From Lathyrus oleraceus (taxonomy: Eukaryota; Streptophyta; Magnoliopsida; Fabales; Fabaceae), in the NCBI RefSeq assembly GCF_024323335.1, contig NC_066584.1, positions 434,219,408 through 434,283,407 on the forward strand: a DNA stretch of 64,000 nt, in the 5' to 3' direction. A model generated the notes under the pieces. That model saw nothing but the letters and a program-made list of their open reading frames with translations. It had not been told where the DNA came from and made no database searches. The position numbers and the translations under genes are program-made. Below are positions 36,301 through 47,700 of this stretch, one piece after another (position 1 is the first letter of the stretch; every line of letters starts with the position of its first letter).

Positions 36301-38132
36301 CTAGCACTGCGATTAAAGGAATCCGTTCGTGTGGACTGAGTAGAGACGTTGTCATCGTTCAACGTTCGTGATCGCCCCGTGGATCTGTATCAAAGGTTTT
36401 GATCATTATCAGAGATCTGCACCAAAGGTTTGAATCGCCACAAGAGGTAACGATTCTATCACTGATCATGCTCATTCGTAAGGATCACTAAATGGAGAAA
36501 TTTTTAAATTTCGCTGCTCCTTGGATGGCTATTCTCCTACAGATATATGTCGAGTTTGTTCTATTAATCAGAGAGGTTGTCGCCAGGTGCGCAAAGATGT
36601 TCACGAAATGCTAGATGAGGGAGTCATTGAGATCCTTCAAAACATAAATGTTGACAAAGATGTTGTTGAAGTCAACGTAATTTCTCCGGTATTCCGGATA
36701 CCTTAGCCTGTTGTCATCAAGTATGATGGTAGCAAGCAGAAGGTTTCTCCTGCTCTGACTATTAAGCCAGTCGGCCCTATACCGTACTCTTCTGAGAAGG
36801 CGGTCCCCTATCGCTACAATGCTGTAGCAGTGGAATATGGGAAAGAGGTGCCCCTGCCCTCTTCGTCTGTCATTAATATTGCCGACGTCAGCGGCCTAAC
36901 CCGCATCGGTCGTGTTTTCTCGGCTCCGCCGAAGCCACAAGCTGACGCTCGAAGGAACGACAATGCTGATTATGCTGAAAGCCCGATTGGGAATGCTGTG
37001 AACGCTCCGAATCCGGAACTTGTTGCTAAACCTGCCTCTACGTTGAGAACTCCTGCTGGCCCGAGTGGCAATGCGAAAGAAGATTGTGATGAGATGCTGA
37101 GGCTCATCAAGAGAAGTGAGTACAACGTTGTAGATCAGCTTCTACAAACGCCATCCAAAATCTTTGTATTATCATTGCTGATGAATTCAGAACCACACCG
37201 AGAAGCTCTGCAGAAGGTGTTGGATGTGGCGTATGTGGATCACGATGTCACAATTGAACAATTTGACAGTATTGTTGCAAACATCACCGCTTGTAACAAT
37301 TTAAGTTTTTGTGATGCTGATCTCCCCGAGGAGGGAAGAGACCACAACTTGGCATTACACATATCTATAAGCTGCAAAGATGACGCCATGTCCAATGTGC
37401 TGGTGGACACTGGGTCATCATTGAATGTATTGCCAAAATCCACTCTTGTGAAGTTATCATTTCAGGGGCCTCCCATGAGGCTGAGTGGGGTAGTTGTGAA
37501 GGCTTTTGATGGGTCGCGTAAAACTGTGATTGGAAAGGTTGATCTCCCAGTCAAAATCGGACCAAGTGATTTCCAGATTACCTTCCAAGTTATGAATATT
37601 CACCCATCATATAGTTGTCTCTTAGGCAGACCATGGATTCACGAGGCAGGCGCCGTGACATCCATCCTACACCAGAAATTGAAGTTTGTAAAGAATAAGA
37701 AGCTGGTGGTGGTAGGAGGAGAAAAGGCTCTCCTGGTTAGCCATTTGTCTTATTTCTCATATATAGATCTGAGGATGAAGTTGGAACTCCGTTCCAAGCT
37801 TTATCTATTGCTGAACCTATTAAGAAGGGAACTCCTTCATTTGCTTCCTATAAAGATGCAAAGTTGGCCATTGAGCATGGTGCAACTGCTGGTTTGGGGA
37901 AAATGATCGAGCTGGAAGACAACAAATCCCGGGCTGGCATGGGCTATTCTTCTGGTGTCTTCAACAAGCAAGGATTATTCAAGAGTGGAGGCTTCATCCA
38001 CACTGTTCAAGACAAAGAGGTTGCTGCTATTCTGGAAGAAGATGAAGAGGATTCTGGCAATTTCATCATCCCTGGAGGGATCTGCAATAATTGGGTCGCT
38101 GTGGATATTCCAACAGTTATCCATAAGTCAAA
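33350..38132 (+). pseudogene. Outer Ogre gag-protease, broken by stops, a frameshift and a solo LTR
   Basis: The first ATG in the frame is at 33350, with another at 33470 after the conserved HRYYTRANSS. An N-terminal probable coiled coil is followed by the gag core (QDSLSGAALRWYMGLESS near 34095-34145) and a CX2HX5HX4C zinc-knuckle-like motif (CVYHPGAPGHDVENC near 34890). The 1375 bp copia-type solo LTR lies at 35167-36541, between the histidine-rich YEHDHD and ICRVCSINQRGC. The protease motif VLVDTGSSLNVLP is at 37397-37435. Stops are TAA at 34655, TAG at 34862 and TAG at 36704, and one base is missing near 37768. The frame ends with TAA at 38134-38136, which lies inside the predicted intron. 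This copy cannot make the full polyprotein. Confidence 0.93.
35167..36541 (+). mobile_element. Ty1/copia-type solo LTR (1375 bp)
   Basis: The insertion runs from TGTTGGTGTAAGCCC to TATTCTCCTACA. The TSD is GATAG (35162-35166) and GATAT (36542-36546), one mismatch that can be a later point mutation: using GATAT restores the gag frame as histidine-aspartate-isoleucine-cysteine. It has a TATAAATAGA near 36181 and no PBS or coding region. The CCCTAGAGGCCAATACTTTTGG start recalls a Ty1/copia LTR common in legumes; the lineage (Ivana, Angela or Tork) is not settled. Confidence 0.88.
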
Positions 38133-38397
38133 GTAATGATCATTGTGTTTAAAAACCCTTCTCCCATGCCAAAAGGAGGAGTGATGACATTGTTGGTGCA
38201 TAAATACAATGATATTTTCATTCAATAAATTCATGTTAAATGTTTGTTTTTCCAATTATTTTCCCTTTTCGCTTTTGCATGAAATCGGTGATCACATAAA
38301 ATCCTAAAACTAAGAATAAAATCAATCTTTTCATCTGCATAATGATTTGTTTTGTCTGAATTCTAAAACCTCTTTTATATCCAAAATCATTATGTAG
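38133..38397 (+). other. Predicted 265 bp intron between protease and RT, outer Ogre
   Basis: The donor is GTAATG at 38133 and the acceptor ATTATGTAG ends at 38397. Splicing keeps the lysine codon (AA+G), removes the gag-pro TAA and continues as LIKPIEHND into pol, whose frame is then open. The same architecture is found in the inner element (255 bp). The intron contains stops in all frames. Confidence 0.78.
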
Positions 38398-41300
38398 GTT
38401 AATCAAACCCATTGAACATAATGATCCAACACCATCTCCCAACTTTGAATTCCCTGTATTTGAGGCGGAAGAAGATGATGTTGAAGAGATTCCCGATGAG
38501 ATTACCCGTCTACTTGAGCATGAAGAAAAGATCATTCAGCCGCATCTGGAGAATCTGGAAACAGTCAACTTGGGGTCTGAAGATTGTGTGCGAGAAGTGA
38601 AGATTGGGGCACTCCTGGGAGAGTCTGTTAAGAAGGAGTTGATTGAGTTGCTACGCAAATATGTCGATGTCTTTGCCTGGTCATATGAAGACATGTCTGG
38701 TATGGATACAGATATCGTGCAACATTTCCTGCCTTTGAAGCCTGAGTGCGTGGCTGTGAAGCAGAAGCTCAGAAGAACTCATCCCGATATGGCAGTAAAG
38801 ATCAAAGAGGAAGTTCAGAAGAAAATTGATGTAGGGTTTCTGGTGACTTCTACATATCCTCAATGGGTGGCCAATATTGTGCCCGTGCCTAAGAAAGATG
38901 GAAAAGTCTGGATGTTTGTGGATTATAGAGACTTGAATAAAGCTAGTCCGAAAGATGATTTCCCCGTTACCACATATTGATATGTTGGTAGACAATACAG
39001 CTAAATTCAATGTCTTCTCATTTATGGACGGATTTTCCAAATATAATCAGATCAAAATGGCACCCGAGGATATGGAGAAGACAACATTCATCACACCTTG
39101 GGGAACATTCTGTTATTGAGTGATGCCCTTCGGTTTGAAGAACGCCGGAGCCACGTATCAACGAGCTATGACTACCTTGTTTCCCGATATGATGCACAAG
39201 GAGATCAAAGTGTATGTTGATGATATGATCGCAAAGTCAAGAATGGAGGTTGAACATGTAGAACACTTGTTGAAGCTTTTTCAGCGTCTAAGGAAGTATA
39301 AGCTTGGTCTGAATCCTAACAAGTGTACATTTGGAGTCCGTTCCGGCAAGTTATTGGGCTTTATTGTCAGCGAAAGAGGTATTGAGGTTGATCCTGCGAA
39401 AGTCAAAGCAATACAAGAGATATCTGCGCCCAAAACTGAGAAGCAAGTCCGAGGTTTTCTTGGCCGCTTGAATTATATTTCCAGATTCATATCCCACATG
39501 ACTGCCACATGTGCACCAATATTCAAGCTCCTCCAGAAAGATCAGTCTCATGATTGGACCGAGGATTTCCAAAAAGCTTTTGATCGCATTAAAGAGTATT
39601 TGTCTGAGCCTCGGATTCTGTCTCCGCCCGTGGAAAGGAGACCATTGATTATGTATCTGACAGTTCTTGAAGACTCAATGGGTTGTGTCCTTGGTCAGCA
39701 AAATGAATCAGGGAAGAAAGAATATGCTATCTACTATCTGAGTAAGAAATTCACTGATTGTGAGTCTCGATACTCAATGCTTGAGAAAACATGTTGTGCT
39801 TTGGCTTGGGCTGCTAAGCGCTTACGCCAGTATATGTTGAATCATATGACTTGGTTGATATCCAAAATGGATCTGATCAAGTACATCTTTGAGAAGCCTG
39901 TTTTAACTGGGAGGATTGCCCGTTGGTAGATGTTGTTATCTGAGTATGATATTGAGTATCGAGCTCAGAAGGCTATTAAAGGTAGTATCTTGGCTGACCA
40001 CTTGGCACATCAACCAATTGAGGATTATCAGTCAGTTCAGTATGACTTCCCAGATGAGGAAATTCTGTATTTGAAAATGAAAGATTGTGATGAGCCTACA
40101 CTCGATGAAGGGCTAGAGCTTGGTTCCAGATGGAGTATGGTGTTTGATGGCGCTGTAAATCAATATGGAAATGGTATTGGGGAAGTGATTATTACTCCTC
40201 AGGGCACACATTTTCCTTTTACAGCAAGGCTAACTTTCAAATGCACGAATAATATGGCTGAGTACGAGGCCTGTATTATGGGATTGGAAGAGTGCATTGA
40301 TCTAAGGATCAAGCATCTTGATGTTTATGGAGATTCGACCCTTGTTGTTAATCAGATTAAGGGTGAGTGGGAAACGAATCAGCCTGGCCTCATCTCATAC
40401 AGAGATTATGCGAGGCGGATTTCGACGTTCTTTACTGAGGTTGACTTCCATCATATTCCTCGAGATGATAATCGGATGGCAGATGCTCTTGCTACACTTG
40501 CTTCGATGATTGTGGTAAGACTTTGGAATGAAATTCCCAATATCACTGTGATGCACTTGGACAGACCAGCTCATGTATTTGCGGTAGAGGAGGTGCAAGA
40601 TGATAAGCCGTTGTACTATGATATTAAGTGCTTCCTTCAGAGTCAGATTTACCTGCCTGGGGCATCTGTGAAAGATAGGAAGATTTTGAGGAGATTATCT
40701 GGTAGTTTCTACCTCAATGGCGATGTGCTTTATAAGAGAAATTTTGATATGGTGCTGCTCAGATGCGTGGATAGACACGAAGCAGACCTGTTAATGACTG
40801 AGGTCCATGAGGGTTCATTTGGTACTCATTCCAATGGACATGCCATGGCTAGAAAGATGTTGAGAGCAGGCTACTATTGGCTGACAATGGAGTCTGACTG
40901 CTGCAAATATGTGAAGAAATGCCATAAATGTCAGATTTATGCGGATAAGATTCATATTCCTCCGATACTTCTGAATGTGATTTCATCACCATGGCCTTTC
41001 TCTATGTGGGGAATCGACATGATTGGCATGATAGAGCTGAAAGCGTCCAACGGTCACAGATTTATTCTCGTAGCAATTGATTACTTCACCAAGTGGGTTG
41101 AAGCGGCATCGTATGCAAATGTGACCAGGCAGGTGGTTGTGAAGTTCATCAAGAATCAACTCATATGCCGTTATGGGGTGCCAGATAAGATCATTACTGA
41201 TAATGGATCTAACTTGAACAACAAGATGATGAAAGAGCTGTGTAGCAAGTTCAAGATAGCACATCATAATTCTTCTCCTTATAGACCCAAGATGAATGGG

Positions 41301-41858
41301 GCTGTTGAAGCGGCTAATAAGAATATTAAGAAGATTATCCAGAAGATGGTTGTTACGTACAAAGATTGGCATGAGATGCTGCCATTCACTTTGCATGGAT
41401 ATTGTACGTCTGTCCGCACTTCAACAGGGGCAACCCCTTTTTCTCTTGTTTACAGCGTGGAGGTTGTGCTCCCATTAGAGGTGGAGATCCCATCAATGAG
41501 AGTCTTGATGGAAGCCAAGTTGACTGATGTTGAATGGGTTCAGAGTCGTTATGACCAACTGAATTTGATAGAAGAAAAGAGATTGACTGCCATGTGCCAT
41601 GGTCAATTATATCAGCAAAGGATGAAGAAAGCCTTTGTTAAGAAGGTCAAACCTCGTGTGTTCTGAGAGGGTGACCTGGTGCTCAAGAAAGTCTTGTCTT
41701 TCGCGCCCGATTCCAGGGGCAAGTGGACTCCAAACTATGAAGGTCCATATGTTGTCAAGAGAGCCTTTTCAGGCAGTGCTTTGATACTTGCAACTATGGA
41801 TGGGGAGGATTTCACTCGTCCTGTGAATTCAGATGCAGTCAAGAAATACTTCGCCTAA
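38398..41858 (+). pseudogene. Outer Ogre pol (RT, dual RNase H, integrase), decayed
   Basis: Pol runs from the intron acceptor to the TAA at 41856-41858 (KKYFA end). RT carries YVDD at 39213-39224. A Ty3-type RNase H covers about 39,640-39,860 and a second archaeal-type RNase H about 40,130-40,510, with FDGA, AEYEA, YGDS and ADAL motifs. The integrase zinc finger is HX..HX..CHKCQ near 40,910-40,940, and the core has WGIDMIG, ITDNGSN and NGAVEAANK (the D, D, E triad all present). There is no chromodomain. Lesions: one extra base near 38965, TGA at 39117 (a lysine in the inner element), TAG at 39927 and TGA at 41664. The role would be reverse transcription of element RNA and insertion into host DNA; this copy cannot do so. 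Confidence 0.95.
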
Positions 41859-41879
41859 AAATAAAATAAAACAGAATAG

Positions 41880-42048
41880 CTCGCTAAGTCGAAAACCCGA
41901 AAGGGCGGCTTAGGAAAAAATGAGTGTCTCGGTGGATTAAAAACCCGAAAGGGCAATCCAGGCAAAAGTTAGAGACATAAAAAAATGAATATGTATCCCG
42001 CTAGATTGAGTACCTCACCCTGGGGCAATCTAGGCAAAAATTAGGGAT
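41880..42048 (+). other. Three tandem covarying stem-loops after outer Ogre pol
   Basis: Units are 41880-41924, 41926-41976 and 41995-42048, starting 22 bases after the pol stop. Unit 2 pairs GTCTC with GAGAC and TGGATT with AATCCA around CCC-GAAA-GGG (a GNRA-type tetraloop). Unit 3 pairs ATCCC with GGGAT and CTAGATTG with CAATCTAG. Unit 1 pairs CTC with GAG and CTAAGTCG with CGGCTTAG around the same CCC-GAAA-GGG. The one-sided GGCAAAA bulge is shared with the inner Ogre units. Confidence 0.75.
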
Positions 42049-44694
42049 TTGGCTAGTAATTGCATCCTGACAAGACTGTGTTCTACAAACGGTCATCCGT
42101 CAGAGATTCCTGCTCAGTCATCATCAACCGAAGCTTCAAATACATCGAATTCAGAATTGGTGGAGAAATGGTCATTATGTTCAATGTAGCCCTTTTCCAA
42201 TATATATCACCAATTTCAAATTTGTAAAGATCTATGGAGTCTTGCCATTTGCAGACTACCATTCCATCAAATAAATTTGAGCCTTTATCCAATTATTTAC
42301 ACTCTTATTTGTTCCTATTCAACAAATGTTTTGCATGTTTTAATTGAGAAATATCATTGTTTTTAAAAAATTAAACTTTTCATAACTTGTTTTTAAACAA
42401 AGCGAACATTCACAATGATAAAAGGATACTGGGGATATCTTCAGTGCTCTCCCAAAGACGGTAGGATTCTCGACAGGGTAAGACAATTGTTCATATTCCT
42501 GGCATGTTTGTATCCTCTTCCTCTGGAGCCTTTTGTGGTTTTCTCTCCCAAGCAGAGTGTGTGGTAGAGGTATTCAGCCTCCTTCCTCCTCAGCAGATGT
42601 GAGCTCTTAATTTGAGTGACCTTGGAAGCTTCTGATTGGTGGTTATTCCCCACAGAGATCCATCCTCCCCTTTGACAATTTCCCCGGTGGAGTGGCTTCC
42701 CCAGCGGAGCTTATCTGTGCCATGATCCAGTTGGAATGGTTGTTGTTCATTCCCCTGCGGAAGTCTTTGATTCCTGATACCCCTGATCCCCAGCAGATGG
42801 GATATTCTCCATTGGGCTTGGTTTTCTCTCTTGAGATGTAGTACCAGATGTTTATTCAATCGATCAGTGGACTTGTTTGTGTTAGATATGTCTGTTCTGT
42901 CAGCATTCATCATACATAAATCACGCATATATGCATAGTTTTAACATTCAGATATTCATGTTGCATCCTTTGCCATATATCTTTGTTTGTTATTCCCTGC
43001 TAGTCGGTAATATATTCCCCAAGCAGATTGTTTGTGTCTGATCTCTCCATGTAGAGTCAGCCCCATAAGCAGAAAATGTTTATCCTTTCTTCCATATTCC
43101 CCATCGAGTTATGTCCTCGTGGATGATGGTTGTTTCTGCTTCCTTCCAACACATATATTGGGATGGAACCCCCCCCCCCCCTATTGAGTTATATCCTCAT
43201 AGGGATGAGTCTTGTTTCTTTGTGCATCTCTGGTTTGTTCCTAGACTTGGCTTCTGGGGATTATCCTTGCGATTCCTTGTAGTTCAGATGAATGATTGCT
43301 CAGTAACCAGTAATTATCCATCTTTTCCACGGCGGAGTCTGTGGTTTTCTACCTTTATACCGGTAGTTGTAAACACTATTTTTATCCCCTTTGTAGAGTT
43401 AACCTTTTTTGTTCATCCTAACCGATGACGGTTACTCTTCCGTGGTTTTCTACCCAGTTTCTGGTAGATGTAATCCCCTCCTTAACGTTTATCTTTATCC
43501 AATATTTGGCATTGATAGTCCTTCACCCTTTTTGAAGTATATCTCCCGGATCATTGCCTTTGTCAATGTATCCCTAGCGAGTCATCTTTCATTTGCCTTG
43601 CGTCGGAAATGATCGTTTCTCCCTTTGATTTGGTCATCATTTTATACCTAGTAGTTGGTATCCCGATGCCCTTTCCTTTCGGTCGATTCATCCTTTATTA
43701 ACCTAGTAACCGGTTGTGGATAATCTTCCATGCGAATATGTTATCTACGTTCTGACGGTAGTAGATAATATATCTCATGCGCTCTTCAGTCGAAGTCTTT
43801 GTTCTTCCCCAGTCGAGTAAGATTTGTCTTCCGTTGTGGAAACGAATGTCCATCCTGTAATTGAGTTTGCTTTTCGGCCCTCTTTTGGATGATGAGTGTC
43901 TTGGGAATATTCCCCAATTCACGCCTTGGTTGATCACCTATTATATGCCCAGTAACCGGTATCCCTGGTGTTCCTTCCCTTCTGCTCCCTATTATGACCT
44001 TTGTCCCCTGTGGAGTCAGATTTTCCTGAGTAGAAATATACCTTTTTAGGTCTTTCTCAGATAATTTTTGGATGTTTGATATCTCTCACCTGTATACTGG
44101 TCTTAGATAGTCATTATCCCCGAGTGTGTTGTTCTTTCGCCCTTATACCGATGTTCGGATTACATGTCTCATTGAGCTTATTACCCAGTAGCCGGTAATA
44201 CCTTGCCCTGGTGTTTCCCTGGAGGAGTCCTGTTGGGATGTTCCCCAGCAAGGTCCCTTAGTGGATTCTCCCCATCTGAATCCGGATTTTCATCTAAAGC
44301 ATCCTTGATGGATAATTCCGCTGTATTGGCATGTTCCCCAATACATGCGCCTTTGAGTCAGCTCGGGTCTTTCTATTGATTTATTCTATTGGAATTCTGC
44401 TCTCCAAGCTTTGAGTCATGCTCTGCTCAGGCAATTTATCCCATTTTCTATCCCCATAAGAGTCCTAGAGTCTTTGTCCCATTGAGTTTGTTACTCATAT
44501 GGATTGTCATTTTCTCCGGATTTCTTTTCTCTTTGTGAAGAGACTCCCCACGAAGTATTACCCTTCTTGCATACATACATCTACATCATGAGGTCTCTTA
44601 GGGACCAAAATCCGTCTCTGTGTTATTATTTAAGCCCATTCTACCTGGTCGAGACGAATATTTTAACCTTCACTTCTCCGGCTAGAATGACCTT
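42049..44694 (+). other. Outer Ogre 3' UTR with PBS-complement-like words
   Basis: No protein is encoded in this 2.6 kb. It is sprinkled with degenerate TCCCCAGCRGA words, for example at 42681-42692, 42697-42710, 42785-42799 (GATCCCCAGCAGATG), 43017 and 44243, and with AGTARCCGGTA words near 43305, 43646, 43706, 43950 and 44190. A run of 13 C lies at 43169-43181. The segment aligns in style, not base for base, with the inner Ogre 3' UTR and represents the hypervariable part of Ogre. Confidence 0.7.
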
Positions 44695-44707
44695 AAATAG
44701 GGGCATC
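44695..44707 (+). other. Outer Ogre polypurine tract
   Basis: AAATAGGGGCATC lies immediately before the 3' LTR start TGTAAGACC. It corresponds in place and core (ATAGGGG) to the inner Ogre tract. Confidence 0.8.
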
Positions 44708-47700
44708 TGTAAGACCCCAATTTTGGCCCTAAGATCCCTCATGGCATCATAACATTGCATTTGCAAAGCCTCAAGGATCATGAGCATCTTGGTTCCCTTT
44801 GCCTTTGGGTGGGACCACTTGTGAGTTGGTTTGAGATCACCAAGCATGCTTGAATTGTATATTATTGCGTTTCTCATTTTATTTACTAACCAAAAGCACA
44901 AAAATATGTCACTAACATTTCTTGTTTATAGCTTGAGCAATCACAAGGTCTAAAAGCTTCTAGGAGATCCTTTGTGCAATGAAAAGGTCAAGAGGAGATG
45001 AAAGCAAGCATGGTAATGGTTCCCAAAGCTCTCATCCATCAAATATGCCTCCCAATTGTCTCAAATCATCATTTTGATCAAAGCAAGTCAAGGGGTTTGA
45101 GGTTTGTTTCCCAAGGAAACCCTAATTCATTTATTCATCAATTGTGCCTTGCTCTTGAAGCAACCTCAACCCATGGTCAAATACAATCAAGGGAAGTTAT
45201 TTAGTTCATCATTTCATGAATATTTGAACTTGTTTGAGTGCCCTCAATCATCAATTCATCAAGGTATGAGTTTTGGACTTGAGAAGTTGATCAGTCAATT
45301 CATCTGATTATCTTGAAATATACTGAGACCTAACTTTTTATGTGTTGGTCAAATGGAGATGATCCCAAGAGAAAAAATGTTTGTAAGTACAATATTAACA
45401 ACTTTCATGTTCATCAAAATTTAATTTGAAGCTTGGAAGGTCATCATCCATTCCAAGACATTATAGGTCATTTTGACTGAACCCTAATTTTGGGTCAATT
45501 TCCCAAGCACATAACTCATTCATTTTTCATGATTTTGAGGTGGGACCAAATGCATTGGAAATATTATTGTGTCTAGTTCAAATGTTATGTTAAGAAAAAT
45601 TTCAAAATCTCAAAATAAATACATGTGATAATGTAAAACATTATAGGTCACTTTGGGCCAAATGCATTGAAATGTGAAAAAGTCCAACTTCAAGTGCCCA
45701 TAACTTCTTCATTAAAAATCCAAATGATGTAAATTTTAAGTCCAAATTGATTGTCTTGAAAATAACTACAACTTTCATGTTGAAGATTTTATCATTTGGA
45801 GCTTGCAGCATTGAGACAGAAGGGCTTGAACATTGGCCAAATTTGGAAATTTCACATATGCATGTTTTGCACTCTACACTTCAAGCTCAAATTTCACTAA
45901 TTTCCAATGCCCAATTGGAATTTTGATCAACATAGAATTTGTTCCTTATGCAACAAGCTTTCTAACCATTACTCATAAGGTAGCATTTGGAGTTTGGAAG
46001 CACCATTTTCGAAGACATGAAGAATTAAGTGCATTTTGTGAAATTCAATTCAAATTGCCATGCATGAGCTGATTACACTTGATGTACACGTCCATTTGCA
46101 TTTCACATGAACTCAGCAGGTTATTTCAGCCTTCATTGGGCCTTCCACATGATCACACAAGCCCACGCAATGCAAAATCAATTTGCCATGCACACGAGTT
46201 AGCTCATGCATTCAGCTCTCTCCATCTATAAATACCTTGCCATAACTCTTCAATTCTCCAACCTAAAGGCGCCTGAAATGCTGCAAGATTGAATCCCTAG
46301 CCATACCTAAAGGAACAAGTTCATTTTTCTCCAAAAATTCAGATCTGAAATTCAATTGCATTTGGTTGAATTTTCAGATCTAAAGTTCCTAGACCTTCAT
46401 CATTTGATCTATTGAAGTTTTTGTTTGCAAAAGGAACCAAAGAGAGTGACTCAATTCTTCACAATCCAAAGGTTTTGCTCCACTGAATTTTGCTTCGAAT
46501 CTCATCATACTTTGCTCCATTTGCCTTGATATTGTGTTGTCTGAAGTCCTCTCTATAGAGGCATCATTATTGTGTGCTTAATTGTTGAAATCGAGCAAGT
46601 TCAGTTGAACACCACCAAACTTCCATCTCTGATTTCTCTCTTAATAGGAATCTAGAGTGGAAGTGAGTGGCATAGGAGTGATGTACATCACTTCACCTTT
46701 CGAATAGTGCCTGGATCGTTCATTTTAGTTAGCATTTGAACCTCTGTGTTTTTTGATCTTCACCGGAGCTCACCGGAGAAGACGGTGGCGCTGGGCACCG
46801 TCTCATTGCCAGATCAATTGTGAGCCCTTGGATCTGATCTTCAGTTTATAACATAGACATCAGATCTTATAACTTTATTAAATGCAAGGTGTTTCTCATT
46901 GACTTGGACTCATGGTGAGCGTGTGCTTATGGAACATTAGTTGTGCCAGGTCAATTAATGAGATTCCATCCAACGCACGTGGTTTTTTCTATTTTCTGAT
47001 TTAATCCATTTTATTTCAAAAAATCATAACTCTTTCATTTTAATTCCAAAAAATATGGGACCAATTGCATTATTTCTATTTTAATTTCTAGTTTCTAAAA
47101 ATGACTTTTAATATTTTTATTTTATCATTTTCTATTTTTTAGTAATTTTCTCTTTTCTAGTTATTTTTAATTCATTTTAAATAGTTTTTGATATTCAAAA
47201 AATACAAAAATATTTTCTCAACCTCTTTGAATGATGATGGATCTATGAAAAATATTCTCATCAATTTATTAGTTGATTTGAGATTTATTTGAGATTTTAG
47301 TTCAATTAGGTTATTTTTCTTCATTTTTAATTGATTAAAAATAGTTTCTGACCTTTAAAAATGTTGAAATTCTGTGTCAAACTTTATTTGACCTTGTTGA
47401 ACTTGGGATAATTCACTTGGACTTTTCAAAGTTGATTTGAAGTGAATTTGAAGTTTGACCTTTCTTTAATATTTTAATTCAAGTTTATTTTCAAATATTA
47501 AAAATGCCAAAAATATTTTGTTTATTTCTTGACTTTCAATCTTCATCCCACTTCTGTTTTTTATGGTTTGACCTTGATCTTCCCTATCTTTGGTCAACAT
47601 TGATAGATTGGTACATTCCATTTCATCTAATGCACTTTATTTTCTTCATTTCCATTATCTTCTTCTTCTTCTTCTTCTTTTCCTTTTTTTGATCAATGAG

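Noticed and set aside
43111..44752. Frames of 60-105 codons in the outer Ogre 3' UTR
   Set aside because: They have low-quality composition, lie on both strands and cross a run of 13 C; nothing resembles a known Ogre or host protein.
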